A stretch of 64,000 nt of DNA. It comes from Coxiellaceae bacterium. Its GTDB lineage: Bacteria > Pseudomonadota > Gammaproteobacteria > Coxiellales > Coxiellaceae. The notes under the pieces were generated by a model, which saw only the letters and a list, made by a program, of their open reading frames with translations, made no database searches and had not been told where the DNA came from. The DNA is taken from assembly GCA_029212925.1 (NCBI GenBank), contig JARGOB010000003.1, positions 186,001-250,000 on the forward strand, given 5' to 3'. Positions 7,723-16,856 of the stretch are shown one piece after another. Made by a program: the position numbers and the translations under genes. Position 1 is the first letter of the stretch; each line of letters opens with the position of its first letter.

Positions 7723-9683
7723 TGTCAGCAATCCAAATATTAGATCCCTTATTAGCCAATCAAATTGCAGCGGGCGAGGTGGTTGAGCGACCGGCATCGG
7801 TGGTTAAGGAATTGGTTGAAAATTCAATTGATGCGGGCAGTACACAAATTACCATTGAATTGCAAAAAGGTGGTGTTGAATTAATCCGATTACGCGATAA
7901 CGGCTGTGGTATTAGTAAGGATGATTTGACCTTGGCTTGTGTGCGTCATGCTACCAGCAAGATTGCCAGTTACCAAGATTTGACTGAAGTATTGAGCCTG
8001 GGTTTTCGTGGTGAGGCGTTGGCCAGTATTGCTGCGGTGTCTAAACTGAAGATATCGTCACGTGCCAATGGGTCTGATGATGCGTGGCAAGTGGCTACGA
8101 GTGGCACCGAAGGTGAGGTGGCGGTGATGCCAGCGGCGCATCCTGTTGGTACTACGGTTGAGATACGTGAATTATTTTATAATACGCCGGCGCGTCGTCG
8201 TTTTTTAAGAACTGACAAGACAGAGTTTCATCATATTGAATCGATCGTGTTGCGCCAGGCATTGAGTCGTTTTGATATTGCATTTCGACTTTCGCATAAT
8301 GATAAACTAATGTTTGATTTACCAGTGGCGGACAGTCAGGCGGCACGCGAACAGCGCATACAAAAATTATTGGGGCAGGATTTCGTGCAAGCGGCATTGG
8401 CGATTGAATATGAAGCGGCGGGTTTGAAATTAACCGGTTGGATTGCCAGTGCAGAATATAATCGAGCGCAAGCGGATCAGCAATATTGTTATATTAATGG
8501 TCGTTTTATTCGTGACAAGATGATTATGAGTGCGGTAAAACAAGCTTATCGTGATGTGATGTTTCACGGCCGGCACCCGGCTTACGTACTGTATTTGCAA
8601 TGCGACCCAACGTCAGTGGATGTTAATGTGCACCCAACCAAACACGAAGTACGCTTCAGGGATGGTCGTACTGAATACCGATTTATTATGACTTCTATTC
8701 AGCAAGCGTTAGAGTCGTTACGCTTAGGCGGCATGGATGTGGATACGGATACGGGTGAAGTGCTTACAGCTGCAGCGCCGGCGGTTACAGCGCCTGTTAA
8801 ACCGGTTATGCAAAACGAAGTTCGTGAGCAGGTGGCTTTGCCGCTGGCTCCCGGCTCGGAGGCCGGGATGACAGCTCGGTCGGCGGATGTGACAGCTCGG
8901 TCGGCGGATGTGACAGCTCGGTCGGCGGATGTGACAGCTAGGTCGGCGGATGTGATAGCTAGGTCGGCGGATGTGATAGTTCCGTCGCTGGATGTTAAAA
9001 ATCGTCCAGCTCCAGTTATGCAGCGAAGCACGGCGCAACTTAATGATGCTTTAGCAAAACTGCAGCAACCAGTAACGGTGGTTGTTAAAGAGTGTGCAAA
9101 GCAACCATTAGGTGTGGCGATTGCGCAATTGCATAATACTTATATCTTGGCGCAAAACGAGGAAGGTTTAATTGTTGTTGATCAACATGCCGCGCATGAA
9201 CGCATTTGTTTTGAGACAATGAAACAACAGCTGGCCGAACAAGCAATGCCATCTCAGGCATTATTGGTGCCGGTTGATATTAATTTAACGTCAACTGAAA
9301 TGCTGCACTTAGAAGATGAGTTGTCTTCATTGCAGCAGTTGGGTTTTGCGATCGAGGCGATGGGTGACACGATGGTGGTGGTTCGTGAGATACCAACACT
9401 GTTACATAAGGCGGATATTGCCGCGTTAATAAAAGACATTGCTGCCGATGTGCAGGTAATGTCGGAATCACAGCGCGCGGAAAATCATCTGCATTGTTTG
9501 ATGGCTAATATGGCTTGTAAGTCTGCGATTAAGGCCAACCATCCTTTGACCTTAGAAGAAATGAATCATATATTGCGTCAAATGGAGTCCATTCCACATG
9601 GCGGCTTGTGTAATCATGGTCGACCAGCGTGGAAGCAATTCGATAAACGTGAAATTGACCGCTGGTTTTTACGCGGTCAATAA
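7722..9683 (+). CDS. mutL: DNA mismatch repair protein MutL (endonuclease-type C-terminus)
   Basis: MutL links mismatch recognition by MutS to strand incision. The GHKL ATPase domain is complete (NQIAAGEVVERPASVVKELV, DNGCGI, GFRGEAL). The C-terminal domain carries DQHAAHERICFE at 487-498, which fits the DQHA-x2-E-x4-E metal motif of nicking MutL proteins, plus ACKSAIKA near 599 and CNHGRP near 629. That pattern is known in species lacking MutH. The linker near residues 374-425 encodes a REP-like palindrome followed by six 7-residue repeats (ARSADVT type). The start overlaps the amidase stop by one base. Confidence 0.95.
   Translation: MSAIQILDPLLANQIAAGEVVERPASVVKELVENSIDAGSTQITIELQKGGVELIRLRDNGCGISKDDLTLACVRHATSKIASYQDLTEVLSLGFRGEALASIAAVSKLKISSRANGSDDAWQVATSGTEGEVAVMPAAHPVGTTVEIRELFYNTPARRRFLRTDKTEFHHIESIVLRQALSRFDIAFRLSHNDKLMFDLPVADSQAAREQRIQKLLGQDFVQAALAIEYEAAGLKLTGWIASAEYNRAQADQQYCYINGRFIRDKMIMSAVKQAYRDVMFHGRHPAYVLYLQCDPTSVDVNVHPTKHEVRFRDGRTEYRFIMTSIQQALESLRLGGMDVDTDTGEVLTAAAPAVTAPVKPVMQNEVREQVALPLAPGSEAGMTARSADVTARSADVTARSADVTARSADVIARSADVIVPSLDVKNRPAPVMQRSTAQLNDALAKLQQPVTVVVKECAKQPLGVAIAQLHNTYILAQNEEGLIVVDQHAAHERICFETMKQQLAEQAMPSQALLVPVDINLTSTEMLHLEDELSSLQQLGFAIEAMGDTMVVVREIPTLLHKADIAALIKDIAADVQVMSESQRAENHLHCLMANMACKSAIKANHPLTLEEMNHILRQMESIPHGGLCNHGRPAWKQFDKREIDRWFLRGQ
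8844..8996. repeat. REP-like palindrome and six 21-bp tandem repeats inside mutL
   Basis: The palindrome CTCCCGGCTCGGAGGCCGGG lies near 8848-8867 in the middle of mutL and matches the intergenic REP-like family. It is followed without a break by six 21-bp units (8871-8891, 8892-8912, 8913-8933, 8934-8954, 8955-8975, 8976-8996), the first three identical and the last most diverged. The period is a multiple of three, so the reading frame is kept and the linker between the two MutL domains is lengthened. Confidence 0.9.
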
Positions 9684-9687
9684 TACA

Positions 9688-11742
9688 CTATCGATTACAG
9701 GCAAATGCGGCGGTTAATCCTATCGTAGTTGCTGCGACATCAATAACCTTGCTTGAAATGCCATCATCAAGGCCCTTATAGATACCGCGAATGATCCACT
9801 CAGCCGCTAACCCTGCCGCGGCGCCTTTGACTAGTCGATACAGTGAGCACGCTGCTTTCGCTTGTTGCACTGGTGTGAGTACGCTATCTTTTGCATCACC
9901 AGTCTCGACATCTCCATGTGATCGCAAACGACTATCATTAATCTCAGCTTGCATCTTTTCGTTCTCTGCAAACAGTAGCGGTTGGCTGTCGATGCTTGCG
10001 TCACTTGGAAATGATCGCAACTCTAATCCAGCCGCTTTTGTGCGTGGCGCACAGCAAGCATGATAAATCTGTGAGGCGATTTGTGCGACAACAAATACGC
10101 CGTATTTGCCTAAATCAGTGGCTAGATCTACATCAGCTGAATCCGTTAGTGTTTTATGTATGGCAAAGGTAAGTGTAATGGCCGCAGCGACGGGCAGTAA
10201 ACCCATATACAGGTTGCGATTAATGCGGCAAGAGGCTTCTTGCCTCAGTACACCTGATTCAACTCTGTTAGCAGGGTCATTTATGCCGCCTGCATGATTT
10301 AAATGCCTTTTCCATAGTGATTTTTTACTGCCTGGGAAGCTCTCACCCAGTTGTTGGCTAAGTTCAGAGCGGTCTTTAAATAGTTCTTGTGATTGTTTTT
10401 CTCTTAGCTTATCTGCCGCAGAGCTAAATTTATAACGTGGATCATCTTTCAAAGCTCTACTTGCTACTTGCACAAGCATCATTTTATTACTCGAATAGGC
10501 ATTAAATGCTATAGTCCCTACCCAAATGCAGATAATGAGCATGATATTTTCGACTTGGCTTTTAATGTGTTCGCGTACTATGGCATTAAATAAGGTAATG
10601 GTGGTATGTACGGTGAAAGCTGTTAATGCCGTGTTGACTAATACAATACCAGCCGCGGCTGCCACGCGTTTTTTATGGTTTTTGGCATCAGCAAAGATGG
10701 GTGGTGCATTGCGATACAAAGCTAGTTGGCTGATGGCATTGCTGTATTTATCGGTAAACATCATGGCCAGGCCGAGGTTGGCTATGGTGGTGCCAATAAA
10801 TGACATCAGCTTCATTGGTTTCAGGCCGAAACTATCAGAAAAAAATGGTACCAGTGCCATAATGACGCTGGAATATAGGGTGATGAATAAGCTTTTTTTC
10901 AACCGAGCTTGGGCTGCGGCATGTGTTAACGCTTTACTGTGATCGTGAGACAGTAATGCAGCATTCTGATAGAAGTTATTTTTTTCTGACAATAACGGTA
11001 AGGTTGAGCCATTCTTACTAAATTCTACTTCACGTGCTAATTGGCTATCGGCTAATTGTTGTCGCATAAATGCTTCAATGTCGCGGTCAAGGCTTCTGGC
11101 TAAGTAGTATTGTTTGGCGCGGTTCGGACCCAATGCAATCATCCAATCACTGATGGCATCTTGGGATAAAGCTGTGCATTTATTCAAAAAGGCTTGTGTG
11201 CCGTAGTAATGAAAAAATAAATTAGCAAAAATCAGGCCAGCATAACCTGCGGGGGTATTAACAAAGCTTAACGGGCTATTGGCTAGTGTCGGTGCGATAT
11301 CGGCATAGATAACCGAGGCGAATGCTGAGCCTGCGGTATATATAACCGACTTACCTACACCGGCAAGGGTCGGTAGGTTATCTCTGTCTATTTTTGAAAC
11401 CTCGGTACCGCGACACTTTGCAATAGCTACGCGTGTGGTTGCGGCGATAGAGCTGGCAGCATTTTCTAATGGTTCACCTCCAATAACAAACATAATAAAA
11501 AAGTTCATAAGAACCGAGCTGCCGGTATTAATATAAGTAAAAGCATCGCGCTCATCTTCAGGGACTTGGAATAAGTTCGGTCCAAAATAAATAGTAATGC
11601 CGTAAATGGCCGTTAATGCCGCCATAGTCATACCGACATGTTTTGCGCTGATGCTACATTGTTGTTTTTTTGACTGAACTTTTCCTGCAATAACGCTGTC
11701 CGTATTCAAGGTAACTTCTTGTTGATCTTCTGCGATTGGCAT
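9688..11742 (-). CDS. Large multi-spanning membrane protein of unknown function
   Basis: The product has 684 residues and at least eight hydrophobic stretches, for example near GMTMAALTAIYGITIYF, VLMNFFIMFVIGG, FITLYSSVIMALVPFF, TALTAFTVHTTITLF, IMLIICIWVGTIAF and LLPVAAAITLTFAI. Between them lie long charged loops, including a Lys/Glu-rich one with FKDRSELSQQLGESFPGSKK. I do not recognise a family. ATG 11742 is chosen because GGGGTGGAG sits nine bases before it; the TTG at 11766 would place that ribosome site inside the gene. It is convergent with mutL (four bases apart) and interrupts the usual mutL-miaA adjacency. A host-membrane effector is possible but not shown. Confidence 0.8.
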   Translation of the reverse strand: MPIAEDQQEVTLNTDSVIAGKVQSKKQQCSISAKHVGMTMAALTAIYGITIYFGPNLFQVPEDERDAFTYINTGSSVLMNFFIMFVIGGEPLENAASSIAATTRVAIAKCRGTEVSKIDRDNLPTLAGVGKSVIYTAGSAFASVIYADIAPTLANSPLSFVNTPAGYAGLIFANLFFHYYGTQAFLNKCTALSQDAISDWMIALGPNRAKQYYLARSLDRDIEAFMRQQLADSQLAREVEFSKNGSTLPLLSEKNNFYQNAALLSHDHSKALTHAAAQARLKKSLFITLYSSVIMALVPFFSDSFGLKPMKLMSFIGTTIANLGLAMMFTDKYSNAISQLALYRNAPPIFADAKNHKKRVAAAAGIVLVNTALTAFTVHTTITLFNAIVREHIKSQVENIMLIICIWVGTIAFNAYSSNKMMLVQVASRALKDDPRYKFSSAADKLREKQSQELFKDRSELSQQLGESFPGSKKSLWKRHLNHAGGINDPANRVESGVLRQEASCRINRNLYMGLLPVAAAITLTFAIHKTLTDSADVDLATDLGKYGVFVVAQIASQIYHACCAPRTKAAGLELRSFPSDASIDSQPLLFAENEKMQAEINDSRLRSHGDVETGDAKDSVLTPVQQAKAACSLYRLVKGAAAGLAAEWIIRGIYKGLDDGISSKVIDVAATTIGLTAAFACNR

Positions 11743-11852
11743 TTTGTTTACTCCACCCCGATTCAATTAAAAATACCATGATTAATAATTGACACATTCA
11801 ATAAAACTAGGAATAAAATTGTTTAATTAATTATCCCTTATGCAATCGCGCA

Positions 11853-11861
11853 TGATAGAAT
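11853..11861 (+). promoter_or_regulatory. Extended -10 promoter of miaA, predicted leaderless transcript
   Basis: TGaTAGAAT (TGn plus five of six matches to TATAAT) ends at 11861, seven bases before the ATG of miaA at 11868. Transcription would therefore begin at about the first base of the start codon. No ribosome site is visible before this ATG, which agrees with a leaderless message. Confidence 0.45.
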
Positions 11862-11867
11862 CATTGC

Positions 11868-12794
11868 ATGAGGTTTACAACAGTACAAAAAGTGATTTGC
11901 CTAATGGGGCCCACTGCAAGCGGAAAAACCGCTACCGCCTTCCGTTTAGTTGATGACGATAATGCCGAAATAGTCAGTGTGGACAGTGCCATGATCTATA
12001 AGGGTATGGATATCGGCACTGCAAAGCCCGATAAAACCACACTAGAAAAATACCCGCATCATCTGGTTGATATTATTGATCCGGCACGGCGTTATTCTGT
12101 CGCCGAATTTTTAAAAAATTGCCAACAGGCAATTACTGATATTCAAGCGCGTGGCAAGTTACCGTTATTGGTGGGTGGTACGATGATGTATTACCGTTGT
12201 TTGCAATTTGGTTTGTCGACATTGCCAAGCGCTGATGAAAATACGCGTCAGCAGTTAACTGAACGCATGCGGCAAAATGGTTTGGATGATTTGTATCAAC
12301 AACTGCAGCAAGTGGATCCGCAATCAGCGCGACAGATTAAACCGACGGATGCGCAACGCATTCAGCGCGCACTAGAAGTGTATTTAACCAGTGGAGTAGC
12401 GTTGTCACAATTACAGCAACAAGCTGAAGTGGAATTGCCACCTTATCAATTTATCAATATTGTGTTGTCGCCCGATGATCGCCGTGTTTTACATCAGCGC
12501 ATCGAGCAGCGATTCGATGCCATGTTAGCGCAAGGTTTTATCGAAGAGGTGGAGGCGCTGTATCATCGCGGTGATTTGAATAGCGATATGCCTTCAATGC
12601 GTTGTGTGGGTTACCGCCAAGCTTGGCAGTATTTGGCTGGTGAATTATCGAAGGATGACATGCGCGAACGCGCGATTATTGCTACACGGCAGTTGGCCAA
12701 ACGACAATTGACTTGGTTGCGCGGTAAATGGTCCGATGCGCACTGGTTTAATTCCTCTGCTGACATTGATTTATCCTTTCTTTCAGAAACTTAG
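11868..12794 (+). CDS. miaA: tRNA dimethylallyltransferase
   Basis: MiaA adds the dimethylallyl group to A37 of tRNAs that read codons starting with U. The P-loop MGPTASGKT is near residues 11-19, followed by VSVDSAMIYKGMDIGTAKP, HHLVDIIDP, LLVGGTMMYYRC and the late RCVGYRQAW, all family hallmarks. The length of 308 residues is close to the E. coli enzyme. The start at ATG 11868 has no ribosome site. The gene normally followed by hfq is instead followed by a giant helicase-like gene. Confidence 0.95.
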   Translation: MRFTTVQKVICLMGPTASGKTATAFRLVDDDNAEIVSVDSAMIYKGMDIGTAKPDKTTLEKYPHHLVDIIDPARRYSVAEFLKNCQQAITDIQARGKLPLLVGGTMMYYRCLQFGLSTLPSADENTRQQLTERMRQNGLDDLYQQLQQVDPQSARQIKPTDAQRIQRALEVYLTSGVALSQLQQQAEVELPPYQFINIVLSPDDRRVLHQRIEQRFDAMLAQGFIEEVEALYHRGDLNSDMPSMRCVGYRQAWQYLAGELSKDDMRERAIIATRQLAKRQLTWLRGKWSDAHWFNSSADIDLSFLSET

Positions 12795-12863
12795 CCCTCT
12801 AGAAAATACCTAACAGATATGATATTATAACCATCAAATATAACTATAGTAATCGAATGAGTA

Positions 12864-15800
12864 GTGCAGATGGGTATGGTAGTGATGTCTCGAATGGTGG
12901 AAGACCGTTCGGCAGATGAGGATTTTAGAGCAAATCATGGCGCGGTATACGATCAATTGATTACTGTCATGAGACAGTCGGAGTTGACGCGTGGCGCGCA
13001 CTTGAAGCGTGTAGGTGTTGTCCTCAGTTTGCGTATCGGTAAAAAAGCCAGGCTGCTAGCAACGAAGCAATATATCAGTGGCCAGATGGTCTGGGTATTG
13101 TTAGAGCTGTTACCTAACCATGAATATGCTAAGGCGCATTTTTTAAAACCCGGTGTAAAGCAACGATTTTTCGAAGCAAATGCCGATCGTTTGACGGCAT
13201 TGGTGCTGTCGGGCGATGAATCCCGTGTGTTAAGTATTGCTGATGAAGCAGCGGCAGGAGCTGGTGCTGGTGCGGGAGCAGGAGCCTGTGCTGAACCGGT
13301 AGAAGTTTTGCTATATAACCGTGAATTGATTCACTTAACCGATACGCAAGACGAGTGTTTGCAGCGCCTTATTCAAGGTTTAAGCCATGAGCAATTTATT
13401 GGGTTGGTGGCTGGTGAGCCAGGCTCGGGTAAGACACTGCTCGCGAAGCAAGTCATTGAAGAGTTGTTGGCATCTGCTGCAGCGGCGCCACCTTCGGTGT
13501 TTTATATTGCTGAGTCTGAAAAATTACGCGCAGAAATGGCAAAACAGTGCGGGCTTGCTGCTGCAGCGGTTCAGTTTTGTGGTTACCGAGACATGCTGGC
13601 ACAAGCGGGAGTACTGCTAGATGAACTAGAGCCCGTGGGTGATGACCAGTTACATCAGACGTTTGCTGTCGCGCAAGACAAGGCGCAACAAGCTTTAGGT
13701 CTTGCTGAGAAATCGGGCGGTATGAATGAAGCTGAGCAGGCGATGCTATTAGCTATGACGACCATGAGTTTTGAACAATTTCGTCAAGAGTGCATGGTGA
13801 TGGCTGGTATTACTGACCAAAATGAGAAAGGGCTTAAGCAATACCAAGGCATAGGCGGTAGCCATTCACTGCTGCATGGTAATCCTCAGTTACAACAATA
13901 TGTATGGACTGTCTTTCAACAGTTTATGTCTGATTTAAAAGCGCATAAACAGTATCATTTAAAATTAAGCCGTTTTGATGTAGCAAAATTAGCGGGTAAT
14001 CCAGTGCTAGTGGTTGATGAAGCGCTGGATTTGTCGCGGGTACAGTTGCAAACTTTAGTGGCGATGGGCGCAAGGACGACATTGTTAGGTGATTACAACC
14101 AAGACTTGACGCATACATCGCACTCTATGGAGTTTATCAGCCAATTAATCCGCGAGTCGGGAGTCGCGCATACCTATATTGGCAAGCTGACTCACACGTA
14201 TCGCTGTGCTACCAATATTGCGCGCATTGCTAGTCAGTTGCTGCGTTTTAAACAGCTCGTAATATCTCATGGTTCAGATTTAGTCAATACAGTTGTGGAG
14301 TCGGCGCTAGACATGACCGGCACGGTATCCGTGGTTACGCCGCGTCATATGGGTGATGTAGAAGCGTTGTGTAACAATATTCATACGGCAGTTATTTGTC
14401 ATGATGGCAATAAAGTATTCGCAAAAAATGATTTAAAAACCGACTTGCTTTTTACCGTGAATGAAATTAAAGGCCTTGGATATAATCGCGTAGTCATCTA
14501 TGACTTGGTATCAGAGGCTACGGCGAAGCGTTTGTTACAAATCATTGGTGGTGGTAAGAAAAAAAGAAATGAGATACGTGTAGAAGATAAAGCGCTTATC
14601 ACTGATTTAAATAATTTATTTACCGCTGTGAGTCGCGCTGAGTTGGAATTGATTGTTGTTAATAAATCATCGCATCCAGCGGTGAATCAGTTTTTAGATA
14701 CGTTGTTAGCAGGCGTGGTAATAACACCGATCAACAAAGTGGCGGATGCCGTTGGTCCATCGACGCGAGAGGAATGGTTGCAAGAGGCAAGTCGTTTGCG
14801 CCGTGAAGGTAAATTAACACAGGCAGCAAGCATTGAGCAGAAGTATATGCCAGTAATGCTTGATCGACCGGCTGTGTCAGAACCACTTCATGCATCGGCT
14901 GTTGAATCTAAGCGTGAAGCACGATTAAGGTCGTTAGCAGTAAGCCAAACGGATGTGGTCGTTGCAGGTAAAGGTGGTAGGCAACGAAGGAAAAAGAATA
15001 AAGGTAGGCGAAAAATTGTGGCTGCACCCGTTACACCTGCCTTATCAGTGCCAGATAAGCCGACTGCTGTCGTTGCTGAGGCGGCGACACAGGTGAAATC
15101 AACAGATGGCGAATTTGTGGTGTCGTTTAAGGTTGGGAAAAAAGGTAATAGGGCAGTGTGTCATATTGATTTTTCAGTCATGTTGACGTCACAACAAATC
15201 AAGCTACTGACTAATAAAAAAGTACGCAGGGAGGTGTACAATAAAATAGGCATTAACCATCTGCGTGCGTTACTGTTGGCGCCAGTGACTCCGACTGGTT
15301 TTAACGCGAACGCTTATTGCGATTTTATACAGTCGTTTTTTGCCGGCCAGTCAAGTATAACGGCTGAGTATTTAGCCTTCGCGGGTAATGAAGGTGTTTT
15401 GCAACCGGTTGCCGATGCGGCTAAGAGAATACAAAAAAGTGTTGCTTTGCAATTAGCGCACTGTGATATTAAAACCCGGTTTATATTGGTGGCTAATTTT
15501 TTGCCGCTGATGCTGCAAATTGCCAGGTATAATAATCACCTTGCCTTAGTTGTTATTCAGCACATGAGGCTGTTGGCTGCCGATCCAAGAGGGACGAGTA
15601 GTTTGACGCGATTGCGTATTTATATGCTGCAAGCCCCAAACATATGTTTAGCGATACTGGATTTTGCAGCAGCCAATACACTGATGAGCAGAGAAATTGC
15701 AGCTCTACTCAAACAAAATGATATGTCAGTTGAGAAGACCAAAACAAGCATCCTGCACCATATATGCATGGATGGTAAGGAGCCATTAATAGCTGTTAAG

Positions 15801-16778
15801 TTGTTTGGCTTGGCAAAAAATTGCAGCTATATTCGTGACGCGCTATTAGAGGGGTTGTGGAGTAGCGATATTGATCTGGGTGCAACAGCTTTTGAATGTT
15901 TGGTGAGTAGTAACTCACAAGCTGTATTGACGCTTTGTTATATCGCTGAGAGTGATGATGCCATGATGGAGCGCATCATTGCATGCTTGGATCGCATGTG
16001 GTCTCCATCAGTTGAAAGCGCTTCATCGGTTGCTGTGAGTATTTTTAATGCCATCCTAGCGCGTTGTCCCCAGGCTTTTGATAGGCTGTGTATGCTAGCG
16101 ATTTCGCGTGACCAACTGGCTGATAAAATAATTACCCTACTAAGGAATCAGGTTTTTTTTGGCGAGTTACTGGTTGCCAGGTCAGGTGTGCTAGCTCGGT
16201 TATTGCCGCTGGCTATTATGCACCCGGAAGCCTCTGCTGTTCTGGTCCAGTACATGAATCATGTCGATATATTTAGTTATCGTAGCGCGGTTGCTCATGC
16301 TACTGACGGTAAGCCAATGCCATTTATGGTGATGCTGGTGATTTATAAGCAGTATGAGCTATCATATGCAGCCGTGGTCGAGTTGGTCAAACATTGCGGT
16401 GGGGATGTTGTTAGTCAGTTTGTTCAATTGATGCTTATGGAAATTGGCGCCGGGAATACTTGTTTGCATGCGGTGGCGGTGAACTATCCTGAGATATTGA
16501 TGACGCTGTGTCAATATATGCTGGATGATGCAAGGTGGCGTGGTTTGCTGCCTGCGTTATACAAAAAAAATGATAGTGGTGTGGCGCCGCTTGAGAGGCT
16601 GCCTGATGAGCAAATCAGCACATTGCGCGAGAGTCTGAGGGCATTACAAGCTGGCGACACTGCAGGTGTGGCTCGGGATTCATTGTCGCTATTTAGCAGT
16701 CGTCCGCGTGATGAGGGGGCGGGGCGGACTGATGCTGTGGATGTGCTGGATGAATGGTTGCCACCAGGCCTGGCATAA
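12864..16778 (+). CDS. Giant SF1-helicase-like ATPase with C-terminal repeat region
   Basis: The 1304-residue protein has UvrD/DUF2075-type helicase motifs: Walker A GEPGSGKTLL near 185, Walker B PVLVVDEALDLS near 381, LLGDYNQD near 409, NEIKGLGYNRVVIYDLV near 535 and NLFTAVSRAE near 585. A Gly/Ala run lies near 129-142 and a basic Lys/Arg/Gly segment near 700. The last 550 residues are helical and repeat-like; NTCLHAVAVNYPEILMTLC resembles an ankyrin or TPR-type unit. The order helicase plus repeats recalls eukaryotic TRANK1-like proteins. The start is unsure among GTG 12864 and ATG 12870, 12876 and 12885. It lies in the hfq position after miaA. Function unknown; DNA or RNA unwinding is inferred only from motifs. 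Confidence 0.8.
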   Translation: MQMGMVVMSRMVEDRSADEDFRANHGAVYDQLITVMRQSELTRGAHLKRVGVVLSLRIGKKARLLATKQYISGQMVWVLLELLPNHEYAKAHFLKPGVKQRFFEANADRLTALVLSGDESRVLSIADEAAAGAGAGAGAGACAEPVEVLLYNRELIHLTDTQDECLQRLIQGLSHEQFIGLVAGEPGSGKTLLAKQVIEELLASAAAAPPSVFYIAESEKLRAEMAKQCGLAAAAVQFCGYRDMLAQAGVLLDELEPVGDDQLHQTFAVAQDKAQQALGLAEKSGGMNEAEQAMLLAMTTMSFEQFRQECMVMAGITDQNEKGLKQYQGIGGSHSLLHGNPQLQQYVWTVFQQFMSDLKAHKQYHLKLSRFDVAKLAGNPVLVVDEALDLSRVQLQTLVAMGARTTLLGDYNQDLTHTSHSMEFISQLIRESGVAHTYIGKLTHTYRCATNIARIASQLLRFKQLVISHGSDLVNTVVESALDMTGTVSVVTPRHMGDVEALCNNIHTAVICHDGNKVFAKNDLKTDLLFTVNEIKGLGYNRVVIYDLVSEATAKRLLQIIGGGKKKRNEIRVEDKALITDLNNLFTAVSRAELELIVVNKSSHPAVNQFLDTLLAGVVITPINKVADAVGPSTREEWLQEASRLRREGKLTQAASIEQKYMPVMLDRPAVSEPLHASAVESKREARLRSLAVSQTDVVVAGKGGRQRRKKNKGRRKIVAAPVTPALSVPDKPTAVVAEAATQVKSTDGEFVVSFKVGKKGNRAVCHIDFSVMLTSQQIKLLTNKKVRREVYNKIGINHLRALLLAPVTPTGFNANAYCDFIQSFFAGQSSITAEYLAFAGNEGVLQPVADAAKRIQKSVALQLAHCDIKTRFILVANFLPLMLQIARYNNHLALVVIQHMRLLAADPRGTSSLTRLRIYMLQAPNICLAILDFAAANTLMSREIAALLKQNDMSVEKTKTSILHHICMDGKEPLIAVKLFGLAKNCSYIRDALLEGLWSSDIDLGATAFECLVSSNSQAVLTLCYIAESDDAMMERIIACLDRMWSPSVESASSVAVSIFNAILARCPQAFDRLCMLAISRDQLADKIITLLRNQVFFGELLVARSGVLARLLPLAIMHPEASAVLVQYMNHVDIFSYRSAVAHATDGKPMPFMVMLVIYKQYELSYAAVVELVKHCGGDVVSQFVQLMLMEIGAGNTCLHAVAVNYPEILMTLCQYMLDDARWRGLLPALYKKNDSGVAPLERLPDEQISTLRESLRALQAGDTAGVARDSLSLFSSRPRDEGAGRTDAVDVLDEWLPPGLA

Positions 16779-16793
16779 CTGATTAGACCTGTA

Positions 16794-16821
16794 TTGTTTT
16801 CCTGCCTGAGTCTGTTATAGT
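16794..16821 (+). promoter_or_regulatory. Candidate sigma70-type promoter of the MFS gene
   Basis: TTGTTT at 16794-16799 and TATAGT at 16816-16821 are separated by 16 bases. The predicted start near 16828 would give a 5' leader of about 29 bases that includes the GATGGAGA ribosome site before ATG 16857. Confidence 0.45.
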
Positions 16822-16856
16822 CGCCGTTGGTCTATGGCAGTGTGTGATGGAGACAA

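Noticed and set aside
8699..9038. Two minus-strand open frames opposite the mutL linker
   Set aside because: They are shadows of the 21-bp repeat, which is open in several frames; mutL covers the region on the plus strand.
11743..11766. TTG start of the 9688-11742 membrane protein
   Set aside because: The GGGGTGGAG ribosome site would lie inside the gene.
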